The notes: generated from the sequence alone by a model not told the origin. DNA of 64,000 bases from Prodigiosinella aquatilis (GCA_030388725.1 CP128857.1:3906001-3970000), one strand, 5' to 3'; shown: positions 24,711 to 34,314, numbered from the stretch's first letter. Program-made: numbers and translations.

Positions 24711-27566
24711 TCAACCCAGCCATGTTGCCCAGCTCTGCTGTACCTGTTGACGTTCGGCCATAAACCGGTCGGCCCGGACCCGACCAGACTGTTCCTGCAA
24801 CGCCAGATGGTGCATCTCATCACGCAGTGTGATGTAAGCCAGCTTCAGGGCCGTGGCTTCACGTTCTTCCATAATGTCATACTGGGCCATCAGCTCCAGA
24901 ATGCGCACATTATCGGACCAGCGTGTCAATCGTGGCTCTTGAGCGGAATAGCACAGCACTAAATATTGGACGATAAATTCGATATCGGTAATGCCGCCGG
25001 CATCCGCCTTCAGATCAAACCAATCCTGAGATTTGCTGGCATGATGGAGGCGCATTTTTTCCCGCATTTCCCGGACATCAATACGCAGTCGGTCACCATC
25101 ACGGGGACAGCAAAGAATAGCCTGGCGAATAGATTCAAACTGCTGCTGGATCTGTTTTTCCCCATAGACCATGCGTGCACGTACCAGCGCCTGATGTTCC
25201 CAAGTCCAGGCTTCAGTACGCTGATAGTCGTCAAAGGCCTCCACGGTACTGACCAACATGCCTGCCGCGCCGGACGGACGCAGACGCGCATCCACTTCAT
25301 ATAAAATGCCAGATGAGGTACGGGTGCTGAACAGATGCATTACCCGCTGGGCCAGCCGCAAGTAAAACTGACGGCCATCAATGCTATGTTCACCCTCGGT
25401 CATGACATCAGATGGACAGTCGATCAAAAACACCAGATCGAGATCGGAACTGTAGCCCAGTTCCCAGCCACCCAGTTTGCCATAGCCGATAACGGCAAAA
25501 CCACGTCCCTCGCGCTGATGCAGATGTGATGGTTGTCCGAACCGGGCCACCATCTGGCTCCATGCCTGCTGAATAACGGCAGAGATAATCGCTTCCGCCA
25601 GATAGGTTAAGTGATCGCTGACCTTCATTACCGGCAATGCCCCGGCAATATCCCCGGCAGCGATACGCAATTGTTGGGTCTGCTTAAACTGACGCAATGC
25701 TTCCAGTTGCTGTTCTTCATCCTCTTCCGGCACACGCATCATGTATTGCCGCAGTTCATCGGCATAAGCATGTGGCGCGGTGGGTTGATATAAGGTGGCA
25801 GGGTCAAGCAGTTCATCCAATAGCAGCGGATAGCGGGCTAATTGGTTGGCAATCATCGGTGACGCGGCACATAACCGAATCAGATGGATTAACGCTGCAC
25901 GGGATTCCAGCAGCAATTCCAGATATGTGGTGCGGGTTACAATACCCAGTAGCAGCGGCGTAATACGCGCCAGAATGTTATCAGCCTGTTCATGCTGACA
26001 TACCTGCGCCAACAGCGTCGGCATCAATTGATCGAGCACATCCCGGCCCCGCGGGCCAATAGTCCGTTTTGCCAGATCGCTCCGAAAATCCATGATGTTA
26101 CGTAACAGCGCCTCGCGGACGCCTTCCGTCAATTGCGGCATCAATGACGCCAAATCCGCTTCATCCAGCAGATCCTGCCACAAACTGCCATAGCGCGTAT
26201 ATTCTGGCGTTTCGCTACCGTCCGGTGCGTCATCCCCAATCAGATCATTAAATACCGCACGTACCGCCTGCATATGCTGCTGCAACACGTCACACAGTTG
26301 TGTCCAGCTCGCCACTCCCATTCCCCAGGCCAGGCGCTGCTGATTTAGCTCATCAGCCGGTAGCGTCTGCGTCTGTTCATCAGCAATTGACTGCAACAGA
26401 TTTTCCAGCCGGCGCAGGAACAGGTAAGCGGCACGCAGTTGGGAAACCAGCGGCGGAGCCAGCAATCCCAGCGTCCCTATTTGATCTAACGTGGGCAACA
26501 ACGAGCGCGATTGCAGCACCGGTTCCCGGCCACCACGAATTAACTGAAATACCTGAGTGATAAATTCAATTTCGCGAATACCGCCAGCGCCCAGCTTAAT
26601 ATTATTACGTAAATCACGACGGCGAACCTCCCGCGCGATCATGCTCTTCATATTACGTAATGATTGAATCACGCTGAAATCAATGTAACGACGATACACA
26701 AAAGGCCGCAGCATGCTCATCAGTTCCTGACTGTAGCGGTCCTCCGTTCCGCCCATCAGACGCGCTTTCACCATCGCATACCGTTCCCAGTCTCGTCCCT
26801 GTTCTTGATAATAATCCTCCAGCGCCGCAAAACTCAGCACCAGTGGGCCGCTGTCGCCAAACGGCCGCAATCGCATATCGACACGGTAGACAAAACCATC
26901 AACAGTCGGCTGATCCAGTACCTTGATCAGCCGTTGCCCCAGACGGGTAAAAAACGAGGCATTATCCAACTCACGACGTCCACCGCGGGTTTGACCATTT
27001 TCCGGATAGGCAAAAATCAGGTCGATATCCGACGAAAAGTTCAACTCTCCGCCGCCCAGTTTTCCCATGCCGAGGATCAATAGCGGTTGTGCATCGCCCG
27101 CCACATTGCACGGCGTTCCCCATTCGCGACAACATGCTTCATACAGCCAGTTGCGCGCCGCCATAATCAGCAACTCCGCCAAGGTACTGAGCTGAAGCAA
27201 CGTTTGTTCCGTGGTGCTGGTTTGCAGGATTTGTGACCACGCAATACGCACCAGCATATGGCGACGGAACAACCGTAGTATCTTCATCAACCCGTTGTCA
27301 TCTGTCGCCTCACCCACCGCTGCGTCCAGCCATTGAGCATAACTCCTCCACTCGTCTGGCTGTGGCGGCTGCTGATGCATTTCTTGCCACCAGTCAGCGT
27401 GGAGCGCCAGTGCATCACTGACAAAATCACTGAGCGCCAGTACGGACTGTTCCTGTTCAGAAAATGTAGTGGAGACGTCCTGCTCTCGTAGTCGCGCCAT
27501 GATGCATTGGGCCTGAGCAACCAGCGGTTCGGATAAGGGGAAAACCTGCGTAGGACTACTGGACAT
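24711..27566 (-). CDS. glnE: Bifunctional glutamine synthetase adenylyltransferase/deadenylase
   Basis: GlnE adds AMP to, and removes it from, glutamine synthetase in response to PII/PII-UMP and glutamine, setting ammonia assimilation. The 951-residue protein has two nucleotidyltransferase domains with GMGKLGGGELNFSSDIDL (deadenylase half, about 170) and GYGKLGGWELGYSSDLDL (adenylylase half, about 690). A central GlnD-PII-binding linker and helical C-terminal parts complete it. It lies between ygiF (49 bp upstream) and hldE, the conserved order. It is a direct link to the nitrogen theme of the amide operon further along, though not part of it. Confidence 0.97.
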   Translation of the reverse strand: MSSSPTQVFPLSEPLVAQAQCIMARLREQDVSTTFSEQEQSVLALSDFVSDALALHADWWQEMHQQPPQPDEWRSYAQWLDAAVGEATDDNGLMKILRLFRRHMLVRIAWSQILQTSTTEQTLLQLSTLAELLIMAARNWLYEACCREWGTPCNVAGDAQPLLILGMGKLGGGELNFSSDIDLIFAYPENGQTRGGRRELDNASFFTRLGQRLIKVLDQPTVDGFVYRVDMRLRPFGDSGPLVLSFAALEDYYQEQGRDWERYAMVKARLMGGTEDRYSQELMSMLRPFVYRRYIDFSVIQSLRNMKSMIAREVRRRDLRNNIKLGAGGIREIEFITQVFQLIRGGREPVLQSRSLLPTLDQIGTLGLLAPPLVSQLRAAYLFLRRLENLLQSIADEQTQTLPADELNQQRLAWGMGVASWTQLCDVLQQHMQAVRAVFNDLIGDDAPDGSETPEYTRYGSLWQDLLDEADLASLMPQLTEGVREALLRNIMDFRSDLAKRTIGPRGRDVLDQLMPTLLAQVCQHEQADNILARITPLLLGIVTRTTYLELLLESRAALIHLIRLCAASPMIANQLARYPLLLDELLDPATLYQPTAPHAYADELRQYMMRVPEEDEEQQLEALRQFKQTQQLRIAAGDIAGALPVMKVSDHLTYLAEAIISAVIQQAWSQMVARFGQPSHLHQREGRGFAVIGYGKLGGWELGYSSDLDLVFLIDCPSDVMTEGEHSIDGRQFYLRLAQRVMHLFSTRTSSGILYEVDARLRPSGAAGMLVSTVEAFDDYQRTEAWTWEHQALVRARMVYGEKQIQQQFESIRQAILCCPRDGDRLRIDVREMREKMRLHHASKSQDWFDLKADAGGITDIEFIVQYLVLCYSAQEPRLTRWSDNVRILELMAQYDIMEEREATALKLAYITLRDEMHHLALQEQSGRVRADRFMAERQQVQQSWATWLG

Positions 27567-27615
27567 GGCAATATCCTTGCACGACCGCCTGACAGCATGC
27601 AGGCGGCTTCAGTTA

Positions 27616-28950
27616 TCAATTATTGGCGCTACTCAGCCAGAATGGGGGTTGCGATATGGCCTGCTTACGGCTGAGTTCCAATTGATGCGGAAGATCATCT
27701 CCTGGTGAAAGATGGGCAATAATATCTTCTATGTCTCGCCAGAAACGCAGATAACTTGTCGCTTCATGAACAGGATAAAAACCGGAAAGCAGCAGAAATG
27801 CACAAACTCCACGCCTCAGACGCGGCAGCTGTTGTGAATATTGCAGGGTGTCCAGCGAGTGGCTGAATACCTGCTTGAGCTCGGATAGCGTTCGGCTCAG
27901 CATAATATCTGCAAAGCGTTTGTAGGAGCCTTGCAATCGCATACGTTCCTTGTTATCCATGTATTGATGCCAACCGGCTTCCACCAACCAGGAAGTAAGT
28001 ACCAGCTTACTTTTCAGATAATCCTTGGCATAACAGACGGCTTCAGCATCCTGATTCGCGTCAACCAGTGCTTCCAGTTGACTTAATGCCGCCCGGAATA
28101 ACGTCGTGACTTTACGTGGCACCACGCCGCCTACCAACACCAGCATTTCCCGGAGCATGGTGCCTGCCTCTGGCAATGCTTCACGAGCTGCCGCATTACC
28201 TCGAACCCACAATTCTTCATGATATTGCCAGTGGCTTAACGCATATTCCAATCCGGCACGAATGGCCTGATCGAGAGTCATCTTGGGTTCTACAGGCATG
28301 AACGCCAGCGGCCGCCGTTCACGATGTGGATTGCCTTTTGCCAGATGATACCCGCGAGCAGCCTTGCTTAAACTGCCTTGACGCAGTCCCCCGACATCGG
28401 ACAGCTCATTGGCAAATGACAGTAGATCTTCGATTCTGCCAACCTTCAGTTCAAGTTCCAATTCGCAAATAGGCTCACGGTGGTGACCCGCAACAACTTC
28501 GCCGCTATCGAATACCATTTCAATCACGCTTTGCGCGTAAGTCACCGCCCACTTTTCACGACGAAAATTCGTACTGAACAACGGCTGAAGCGCTTGTGTC
28601 AATGCGGCCACGTCACACCCTTCCGGCCAGATATCTTCCGGCAATAGACTGATATCCAACTGCGGGCTGGTCAAATCGACATTATATTCCGGGTGCTGGT
28701 GCAAACTGCCAACAACTTTGCCCGCCGTTTTGGCGGTCATTTCATAATGGCCATTTTCGCCACGCACACGCAAGCCGATACCATGCTGTCGCAGGTAGCC
28801 ATCTTTGGTTTCATAGTAAGTATTTGCTAACTGCTGCGCCTGAAGATGCTCGCTATGACTGTATTCACTCTGCCAGTCATTCAGTTGCTGCCGTAAAGAA
28901 CTAACGGTATCTGGATGGACAATAAACTTTAGCTCGATCTCTTCACTCAT
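27616..28950 (-). CDS. ygiF: Inorganic triphosphatase (CYTH + CHAD domains)
   Basis: YgiF hydrolyses inorganic tripolyphosphate. The 444-residue protein has an N-terminal CYTH tunnel-fold domain starting MSEEIELKF, where E4-x-E6-x-K8 is the ExExK metal/phosphate motif. Supporting basic and acidic residues follow, such as GLRVRGENG and CELELELKVG. The C-terminal helical CHAD domain (about 215-430), rich in conserved His and Arg, is thought to bind polyphosphate. E. coli YgiF has 433 residues. It is the first gene of the ygiF-glnE-hldE run and is divergent from ygiM. Confidence 0.94.
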   Translation of the reverse strand: MSEEIELKFIVHPDTVSSLRQQLNDWQSEYSHSEHLQAQQLANTYYETKDGYLRQHGIGLRVRGENGHYEMTAKTAGKVVGSLHQHPEYNVDLTSPQLDISLLPEDIWPEGCDVAALTQALQPLFSTNFRREKWAVTYAQSVIEMVFDSGEVVAGHHREPICELELELKVGRIEDLLSFANELSDVGGLRQGSLSKAARGYHLAKGNPHRERRPLAFMPVEPKMTLDQAIRAGLEYALSHWQYHEELWVRGNAAAREALPEAGTMLREMLVLVGGVVPRKVTTLFRAALSQLEALVDANQDAEAVCYAKDYLKSKLVLTSWLVEAGWHQYMDNKERMRLQGSYKRFADIMLSRTLSELKQVFSHSLDTLQYSQQLPRLRRGVCAFLLLSGFYPVHEATSYLRFWRDIEDIIAHLSPGDDLPHQLELSRKQAISQPPFWLSSANN

Positions 28951-29198
28951 AATCTACAACACCGGGTTCAGTAATAATGACGCCAGTAAATAACATTTTA
29001 CGTCACCTTGCCACTTTTAGGCACATCAGATACCGAGGTTCGCTGCATTGCTGTTATTCTTCTGCGAGACGAATCACAGGTTATAATTCAGGAATGCACC
29101 TTTACCAGAGTAAGACAGTTCTCATTCAGGTTTTCCGCCTGCATAGTCAGACTTATTCTCCGACTCTTCGCTAACTACTCACATAACATAATGATCTT

Positions 29199-29819
29199 AT
29201 GCATAAATCACGTTCTATTTTTATCTGCCTTATCGCTCTCGTTTGCAGTTTTTCTACCCATGCAGAAGAAAAGCGCTATATCTCCGATGAATTAATCACC
29301 TACACTCATAGCGGTCCGGGTAATCAATACCGTATCGTTGGCGCACTGAAAGCTGGCGCAGAAGTCACGCTATTAAGCGTGAATGACAGCGCGGGTTATG
29401 CTCAGATCCGCGATGACAAAAATCACACCAGTTGGATTCCTCTCGATCAACTGAGTCAGACACCCAGTTTGAGTACCCGAGTGCCCGAACTGGAAAATCA
29501 AGTCAAGGTATTGACGGACAAGCTGAATAATATCGATCAGACTTGGAAACAGCGCACCACCGCCATGCAACAGAAGGTGGATGCCAGCGACAGCATCATC
29601 AGCGGGCTACAAAAGAATAATCAGGATTTGAAAGCACAACTGCTGTCGGCGCAACAAAAGGTCAGCGCGGTCAGCGTGCAGTTAGATGACAAAAAACGCA
29701 CGCTCATTTTACAGTGGTTTATGTACGGTGGCGGCGTAGCCGGTGCCGGATTGTTGCTTGGTTTACTGCTGCCGCATCTCATCCCGCGCCGCAAGAAGAA
29801 CGATCGCTGGATGGGATAG
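29199..29819 (+). CDS. ygiM: SH3-domain membrane protein YgiM
   Basis: An inner-membrane protein with a periplasmic SH3b domain (TIGR04211 family), of unknown molecular function. The 206 residues show a signal peptide (about 1-22, cleavage after STHA), an SH3b domain (about 24-90: GPGNQYRIVGALKAG, then TSWIPLDQL), a coiled coil (about 95-165) and a C-terminal transmembrane helix (about 171-192). A basic cytoplasmic tail, PRRKKNDRWMG, ends the protein. It lies upstream of cca on the same strand and divergent from ygiF, as in E. coli. Its membrane position next to cca looks like conserved synteny only. Confidence 0.9.
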   Translation: MHKSRSIFICLIALVCSFSTHAEEKRYISDELITYTHSGPGNQYRIVGALKAGAEVTLLSVNDSAGYAQIRDDKNHTSWIPLDQLSQTPSLSTRVPELENQVKVLTDKLNNIDQTWKQRTTAMQQKVDASDSIISGLQKNNQDLKAQLLSAQQKVSAVSVQLDDKKRTLILQWFMYGGGVAGAGLLLGLLLPHLIPRRKKNDRWMG

Positions 29820-29883
29820 ACACACCATCATCAACATCTGATAGTGACGACCCCGATGAGACTAAAAATCACGGCGATACTCA

Positions 29884-29990
29884 ATAGATTTCAACGTGCA
29901 GAAAAGCGAGAACCGAATGAATCCCCTGCAACTTACGTCAGTAAGTGACTGGGGCAGGCAACGCACCCGCGACTTGAAAGATGACGGGGA
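29884..29990. repeat. Dispersed intergenic palindromic repeat, copy 2
   Basis: About 107 bp in the ygiM-cca gap, centred on CTTAC-GTCA-GTAAG (29932-29945). CCCCTGC and GGGGCAGG flank the centre, and the outer arms are ATTTCAACGTGC and GACTTGAAAGAT. It has the same plan as copy 1 at 18071-18178. Confidence 0.55.
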
Positions 29991-30045
29991 GTCTATAGTA
30001 TGCGGTAAAACATAAACCGTAATATCGGGTGTAAAGGAGCCGGGC

Positions 30046-31290
30046 TTGAAGATTTACCTTGTTGGCGGTGCAGTACGTGACGGCTTGTTAAACAGACCGG
30101 TGACGGAACGTGACTGGGTTGTGGTCGGCACGACACCAGAACATCTGCTGGCGTTGGGTTATCAGCAGGTGGGAAAAGATTTCCCGGTCTTCCTGCACCC
30201 TGTCAGCCGGGAAGAGTACGCACTGGCACGAACCGAGCGAAAAGCCGGTAAAGGCTACACGGGTTTTATCTGCGATGCCGCACCGAATGTCACACTGGAA
30301 GAAGATTTACAACGTCGGGATTTAACCATTAATGCCATCGCTCAGGATGAAAACGGCAATCTTATTGATCCTTATGAAGGTCGGCGCGATCTGCAAAACC
30401 GTATTTTACGCCATGTTTCCGACGCCTTCGGCGAGGATCCGTTACGGGTGTTACGTGTCGCCCGTTTTGCCGCTCGCTATGCTCATCTGGGGTTTCATAT
30501 TGCTGAAGAAACCATGGCATTAATGCAACGGATGACCCAAGAAGATGAGTTGGCATATCTGACACCAGAACGCGTCTGGAAAGAAACGGAAAAAGCATTG
30601 GGAACGCAGGATCCGCAAATCTATTTTCAGGTTTTGCGTGATTGCGGCGCGCTGGCAGTATTGTTCCCCGAAATTGACCACCTGTATGGTGTTCCGGCAT
30701 CGGCCAAATGGCATCCGGAAATCGATACGGGTATCCACACGATGATGGCACTGGAGATGGCCGCCCGCCTGAGCCCGAGCCTTGACGTGCGCTTCGCCAC
30801 ATTGTGTCACGATCTGGGTAAAGGGTTGACCCCGCCCGAACAGTGGCCACATCATCACGGACATGGGCGGGCAGGTGTCAAGCTGGTGGATACATTGTGT
30901 CATCGCTTGCGTATTCCCAATGCACTAAGAGATCTGGCCAGAATTGTGGCCGAATATCACGACCTGATGCATAACGTACAGATCCTGAAACCCAAGACGT
31001 TACTGAAACTGCTTAGTGCGATTGACGTCTGGCGCAAACCACAACGGCTGGAACAGCTGATTATTACCGGAGAAGCGGACGCCCGGGGCCGTACCGGTTT
31101 TGAACACGCGGCATATCCCCAAAGTGACTACCTGCGGCAGGCTTTTCAGGTCGCCAGCCAGGTTACCAATGCAGAAGTGATTGCCGCAGGATTTCAGAAT
31201 GCCGAAATCGGAGAAGAATTACAGCGTCGGCGCCTTAGTGCATTGGAAAGCTGGAAAGCACAGCAGTCTGATGTTTCCGACCGCTCATAA
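30046..31290 (+). CDS. cca: Multifunctional CCA-adding enzyme
   Basis: Cca adds or repairs the 3' CCA end of tRNAs without a nucleic-acid template. Gamma-proteobacterial forms also have phosphatase and phosphodiesterase activity. The 414-residue protein (E. coli 412) starts KIYLVGGAVRDGLLNRPVTE, the class II nucleotidyltransferase motif, followed by RDWVVVG. ERKAGKGYTGF and EEDLQRRDLTINA carry further conserved sites. A C-terminal HD domain has TLCHDLGKG (about 254). The start is a TTG at 30046, preceded by AAGGAG eight bases earlier; no ATG fits the conserved N-terminus. It is convergent with uppP, separated by a strong hairpin. Confidence 0.96.
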   Translation: MKIYLVGGAVRDGLLNRPVTERDWVVVGTTPEHLLALGYQQVGKDFPVFLHPVSREEYALARTERKAGKGYTGFICDAAPNVTLEEDLQRRDLTINAIAQDENGNLIDPYEGRRDLQNRILRHVSDAFGEDPLRVLRVARFAARYAHLGFHIAEETMALMQRMTQEDELAYLTPERVWKETEKALGTQDPQIYFQVLRDCGALAVLFPEIDHLYGVPASAKWHPEIDTGIHTMMALEMAARLSPSLDVRFATLCHDLGKGLTPPEQWPHHHGHGRAGVKLVDTLCHRLRIPNALRDLARIVAEYHDLMHNVQILKPKTLLKLLSAIDVWRKPQRLEQLIITGEADARGRTGFEHAAYPQSDYLRQAFQVASQVTNAEVIAAGFQNAEIGEELQRRRLSALESWKAQQSDVSDRS

Positions 31291-31360
31291 TCTGGCTGCA
31301 ATAAAAACCACATCCGAAGGCAATATTGCGTCATTATCACGTCATGCTTTCATGTGCGAG

Positions 31361-31395
31361 CCGGGGATAAGAATTTTCTGAAATTTTATCCCCGG
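31361..31395. terminator. Strong hairpin between convergent cca and uppP
   Basis: CCGGGGATAA (31361-31370) and TTATCCCCGG (31386-31395) form a perfect 10-bp stem with a 15-nt AT-rich loop. Neither side has a T-run, but the placement between convergent genes suggests a bidirectional transcript end. Confidence 0.55.
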
Positions 31396-31457
31396 GAACC
31401 TTACAGATATCACATTATAGCGATCGAACGGAGGGATCCGGCCGGCGGGCTACTGAT

Positions 31458-32279
31458 TTACATAAAGACCAGATACACTACTGCCGCGATAATGAATCGA
31501 TAGATGGCAAACGGGATAAACGACATCCGTTTAATCAGTTGCAGGAAAGTTTTAATCGCAATCATCGCCACGACAAATGCCGTCAGGAATCCCACGATAA
31601 AGAGCGGCAAATCAGCCTTTGTCAGAAAGTGCCAGCTTTCGTACAGATCCAGCGCACTGGCACCAAGCATCATCGGCACCGCCAGAATGAACGAAAATTC
31701 AGACGCCGCATAACGGCTAACACCCGTCAGCATCCCACCTGAGATGGTTGATCCAGAACGAGAGAAACCCGGCCACAACGCCAGACACTGGAAACAGCCA
31801 ATCATAAATGCCTGGCGGTAAGTGATATCATCCAGTCCCACGGAACGTGGATGTTTTGGCTTTAACCACTCGGCGGCCAACAGTAAAAAACCACCGACAA
31901 CCAGGGCATATGCAACCGTACGTGGATTAAACAACGATTTGATGAAATCATGGAACAGCAGACCCAGTATCACAGCAGGTATCATCGCCAGCAGGATATG
32001 TCCCAGCGTTAAATGACCATTATGCTGCCCCTCGTGGGGAACCTCGCCAAAATGAATCCCAATCAGACCAAACATCCGGCGCCAGAACACCGCTACCACC
32101 GCCAGAATGGATCCCAGTTGAATGATAATCTCGAATGTTTTAGCTGTTGCGCCCTCAAAACCCAACCACTGGCCCACAATGATCAGATGTCCGGTAGATG
32201 ATACCGGCAAAAATTCGGTGAGCCCTTCGACTATACCAAGAATGAATGCCACCAGTAACGAATGCATATCCGCCATCAC
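31458..32279 (-). CDS. uppP: Undecaprenyl-diphosphate phosphatase UppP (BacA)
   Basis: UppP dephosphorylates undecaprenyl pyrophosphate at the inner membrane, recycling the lipid carrier for peptidoglycan and other glycans; overproduction gives bacitracin resistance. The 273-residue protein has about eight hydrophobic segments and both catalytic signatures, EGLTEFLPVSSTGHLI (about 20) and LWPGFSRSGSTISGG (about 171). The length equals E. coli UppP. The start at 32279 is MMADMHSLL; the third codon-set Met would shorten it by only four residues. It is downstream of folB on the same strand, across a gap containing short direct repeats. Confidence 0.96.
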   Translation of the reverse strand: MMADMHSLLVAFILGIVEGLTEFLPVSSTGHLIIVGQWLGFEGATAKTFEIIIQLGSILAVVAVFWRRMFGLIGIHFGEVPHEGQHNGHLTLGHILLAMIPAVILGLLFHDFIKSLFNPRTVAYALVVGGFLLLAAEWLKPKHPRSVGLDDITYRQAFMIGCFQCLALWPGFSRSGSTISGGMLTGVSRYAASEFSFILAVPMMLGASALDLYESWHFLTKADLPLFIVGFLTAFVVAMIAIKTFLQLIKRMSFIPFAIYRFIIAAVVYLVFM

Positions 32280-32360
32280 ACGCTTACCTTTTCCGTAGCC
32301 CGTAAAAAAGCGGCATCGCTACCAGCGAGCCGCTACTAAAAAACACATATTACGTTATAC

Positions 32361-32467
32361 AGGTTACCTTTAGGTTACCTTAATATCCCTGTTTCCAATA
32401 AATCAGAATTAATCCCGGTTTTTGATAGACCAAAGACCAAAGTTAATCCCAGTTTCCAATAAATCAG
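32361..32467. repeat. Short direct repeats in the folB-uppP gap
   Basis: AGGTTACCTT occurs at 32361-32370 and 32372-32381. GTTTCCAATAAATCAG occurs at 32391-32406 and again at 32452-32467, 61 bp apart, with TTAATCCC repeated between. It looks like a recent local duplication of non-coding sequence just after the folB stop. Confidence 0.55.
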
Positions 32468-32469
32468 CG

Positions 32470-32826
32470 TTATCGCACATCCCGCTCAATTATTACCCCT
32501 ACGCTGCGTGCCTGGGCCACTGCGCCGGGTTTACTAACCTTAATTCGCAACCAGGGAATACCAAACCGTTGCATCAGTAATTGCGCCACCTCTTCCGCCA
32601 CTCTTTCCACTAGCGCAAAACGTTGCCCGGCCACCAGCGAGATGACTGCGTCACTGACGTCGGCATAACTCAGACAATCGTTCACATCATCACTGGCCGC
32701 CGCATGACGGTTATCCCATCCCATTTCGATATCGAACACCAGCTTCTGTTGAATAGTCTGTTCCCAGTCATAAACACCAATAGTGGTGATCACACCAAGT
32801 TCTTCAATAAATACGATATCCATCAC
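32470..32826 (-). CDS. folB: Dihydroneopterin aldolase FolB
   Basis: FolB converts 7,8-dihydroneopterin to 6-hydroxymethyl-7,8-dihydropterin and glycolaldehyde in folate synthesis, and also epimerises the substrate. The 118-residue tunnelling-fold protein has the typical MDIVFIEELGVITTIGVYDWE start, with the substrate-binding Glu and Tyr. LSYADVSDAV (about 50) and FALVERVAEEVA (about 70) follow, and the C-terminal lysine lies in LRIKVSKPGAV. E. coli FolB has 122 residues. It is divergent from plsY (104-bp gap), the conserved arrangement. Confidence 0.95.
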   Translation of the reverse strand: MMDIVFIEELGVITTIGVYDWEQTIQQKLVFDIEMGWDNRHAAASDDVNDCLSYADVSDAVISLVAGQRFALVERVAEEVAQLLMQRFGIPWLRIKVSKPGAVAQARSVGVIIERDVR

Positions 32827-32930
32827 GTCACACTCTGTTTTTACTGTTGCCGGATACCACTTCCGACAGAATATGCGTATTATCCATTGATGCTGAGATT
32901 AAAACGACCTTTATTAAACGGAACCGTATT

Positions 32931-33548
32931 ATGAGTGCTATCGCGCTTGGCATGATTATCCTCGCGTATTTGTGCGGCTCGATCTCCAGTGCAATTCTGG
33001 TCTGCAGGATCGCCGGCCTGCCAGACCCACGCGAGCATGGATCAGGCAATCCTGGTGCTACCAACGTACTGCGTATCGGAGGAAAAGCCGCCGCTGCCAC
33101 TGTCTTGATCTTCGATATTCTGAAAGGGATGTTGCCCGTGTGGGGAGCCTATGCGCTGGGCATCCCCCCTCTTTATCTCGGGCTGACTGCCATTGCCGCC
33201 TGCCTTGGGCATATTTATCCGGCCTTTTTCCGCTTTCACGGTGGCAAAGGTGTAGCCACGGCGTTAGGTGCCATTGCGCCGATCGGTTGGGATCTTACCG
33301 GCCTGATGATCGGCACCTGGTTACTGACCGTGCTGCTGAGCGGCTACTCCTCGTTAGGCGCTATTGTCAGTGCGTTAATCGCCCCGTTCTATGTCTGGTG
33401 GTTCAAACCACAGCTTACTTTCCCGGTCGCGATGCTTTCCTGCCTGATTCTGATGCGCCATCACGATAATATCCAACGCTTGTGGCGTGGTCAGGAACAT
33501 AAAATCTGGAAAAAGCGGCGAAAAAACAAGCCCGCGCAGAAAAAATAA
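32931..33548 (+). CDS. plsY: Glycerol-3-phosphate acyltransferase PlsY
   Basis: PlsY is an integral inner-membrane enzyme that transfers the acyl group from acyl-phosphate to glycerol-3-phosphate, the first step of phospholipid synthesis. The 205-residue protein has about five hydrophobic segments and the three family motifs: GSGNPGATNVLR (about 38), the region around HGGKGVATALGA (about 101), and the last loop near RHHDNIQRLWRG. The ATG at 32931 gives MSAIALGMIILAYLCG, in line with E. coli YgiH; an upstream in-frame ATG at 32847 would add 28 poorly conserved residues and is rejected. It is divergent from folB. Confidence 0.95.
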   Translation: MSAIALGMIILAYLCGSISSAILVCRIAGLPDPREHGSGNPGATNVLRIGGKAAAATVLIFDILKGMLPVWGAYALGIPPLYLGLTAIAACLGHIYPAFFRFHGGKGVATALGAIAPIGWDLTGLMIGTWLLTVLLSGYSSLGAIVSALIAPFYVWWFKPQLTFPVAMLSCLILMRHHDNIQRLWRGQEHKIWKKRRKNKPAQKK

Positions 33549-33688
33549 GCGTCTGCTGTTTTCCATGATCTTCAGGTGGACGGAAATAATGGGGCTGCCA
33601 GCCAGTCCTATCAGTACACCCATCGTTTCACACCGATTCCTTCCCGATTGTACGCCCTAAAAATCGCGAACTTTTCTGATGAGTTGGC

Positions 33689-33694
33689 TATAAT
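33689..33694 (+). promoter_or_regulatory. -10 box of the ppa promoter
   Basis: A perfect TATAAT lies 42 bp ahead of the ppa start codon. The -35 region is weak, so only the -10 is claimed. Confidence 0.45.
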
Positions 33695-33735
33695 GGCCAC
33701 CACTCTATTTCTGGTTTGAAGAGAAGGAAACCGAC

Positions 33736-34314
33736 ATGAGTTTGAATACAGTCCCGGCGGGTAAAGATCTTCCGGAAGATATTTACGTGGTTATTGAAAT
33801 CCCTGCGAATGCCGATCCCATCAAATATGAAGTTGATAAGGAAACCGGTGAGCTGTTTGTAGACCGCTTTATGTCTACCGCCATGTTCTATCCGTGTAAC
33901 TATGGTTACATCAACCACACGTTGTCACTGGATGGCGATCCGGTTGACGTGTTGGTGCCAACCCCGTATCCGTTACAGCCAGGTTCAGTGATCCGTTGCC
34001 GTCCGGTTGGTGTACTGAAAATGACCGATGAGTCTGGTGAAGATGCCAAAGTGGTTGCCGTTCCCCACAGCAAACTCAGCAAAGACTACGATCATGTTAA
34101 AGACGTGACCGACCTGCCGGAACAGCTTCGTGCGCAAATTAGCCATTTCTTCGAGCACTATAAGGATCTGGAAAAAGGCAAGTGGGTGAAAGTTGAAGGT
34201 TGGGCTGACGTTGACGCTGCCAAAGCAGAGATTCTGGCTTCTTTCAACCGCGCAAAAAATAAGCAAGGCCGCACCGATCCCAACAGAAATAGTGGGAGCC
34301 GTTTCAGCCAATAG
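33736..34314 (+). CDS. ppa: Inorganic pyrophosphatase with a 16-residue C-terminal extension
   Basis: Ppa hydrolyses pyrophosphate to phosphate, pulling biosynthetic reactions forward. The family I sequence is complete, including the metal and active-site stretches YVVIEIPANADPIKYE, DGDPVDVLVPTPYPLQPGS and GEDAKVVAVPHSKLS. E. coli Ppa is 176 residues ending AKNK. Here the same AKNK is reached at residue 176, but a CAA codon follows instead of TAA, and translation continues for QGRTDPNRNSGSRFSQ to a TAG, giving 192 residues. A single-base stop loss explains this. The extension is hydrophilic and may be harmless. GAGAAGGA precedes the ATG, and a long-armed terminator follows. Confidence 0.95.
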   Translation: MSLNTVPAGKDLPEDIYVVIEIPANADPIKYEVDKETGELFVDRFMSTAMFYPCNYGYINHTLSLDGDPVDVLVPTPYPLQPGSVIRCRPVGVLKMTDESGEDAKVVAVPHSKLSKDYDHVKDVTDLPEQLRAQISHFFEHYKDLEKGKWVKVEGWADVDAAKAEILASFNRAKNKQGRTDPNRNSGSRFSQ

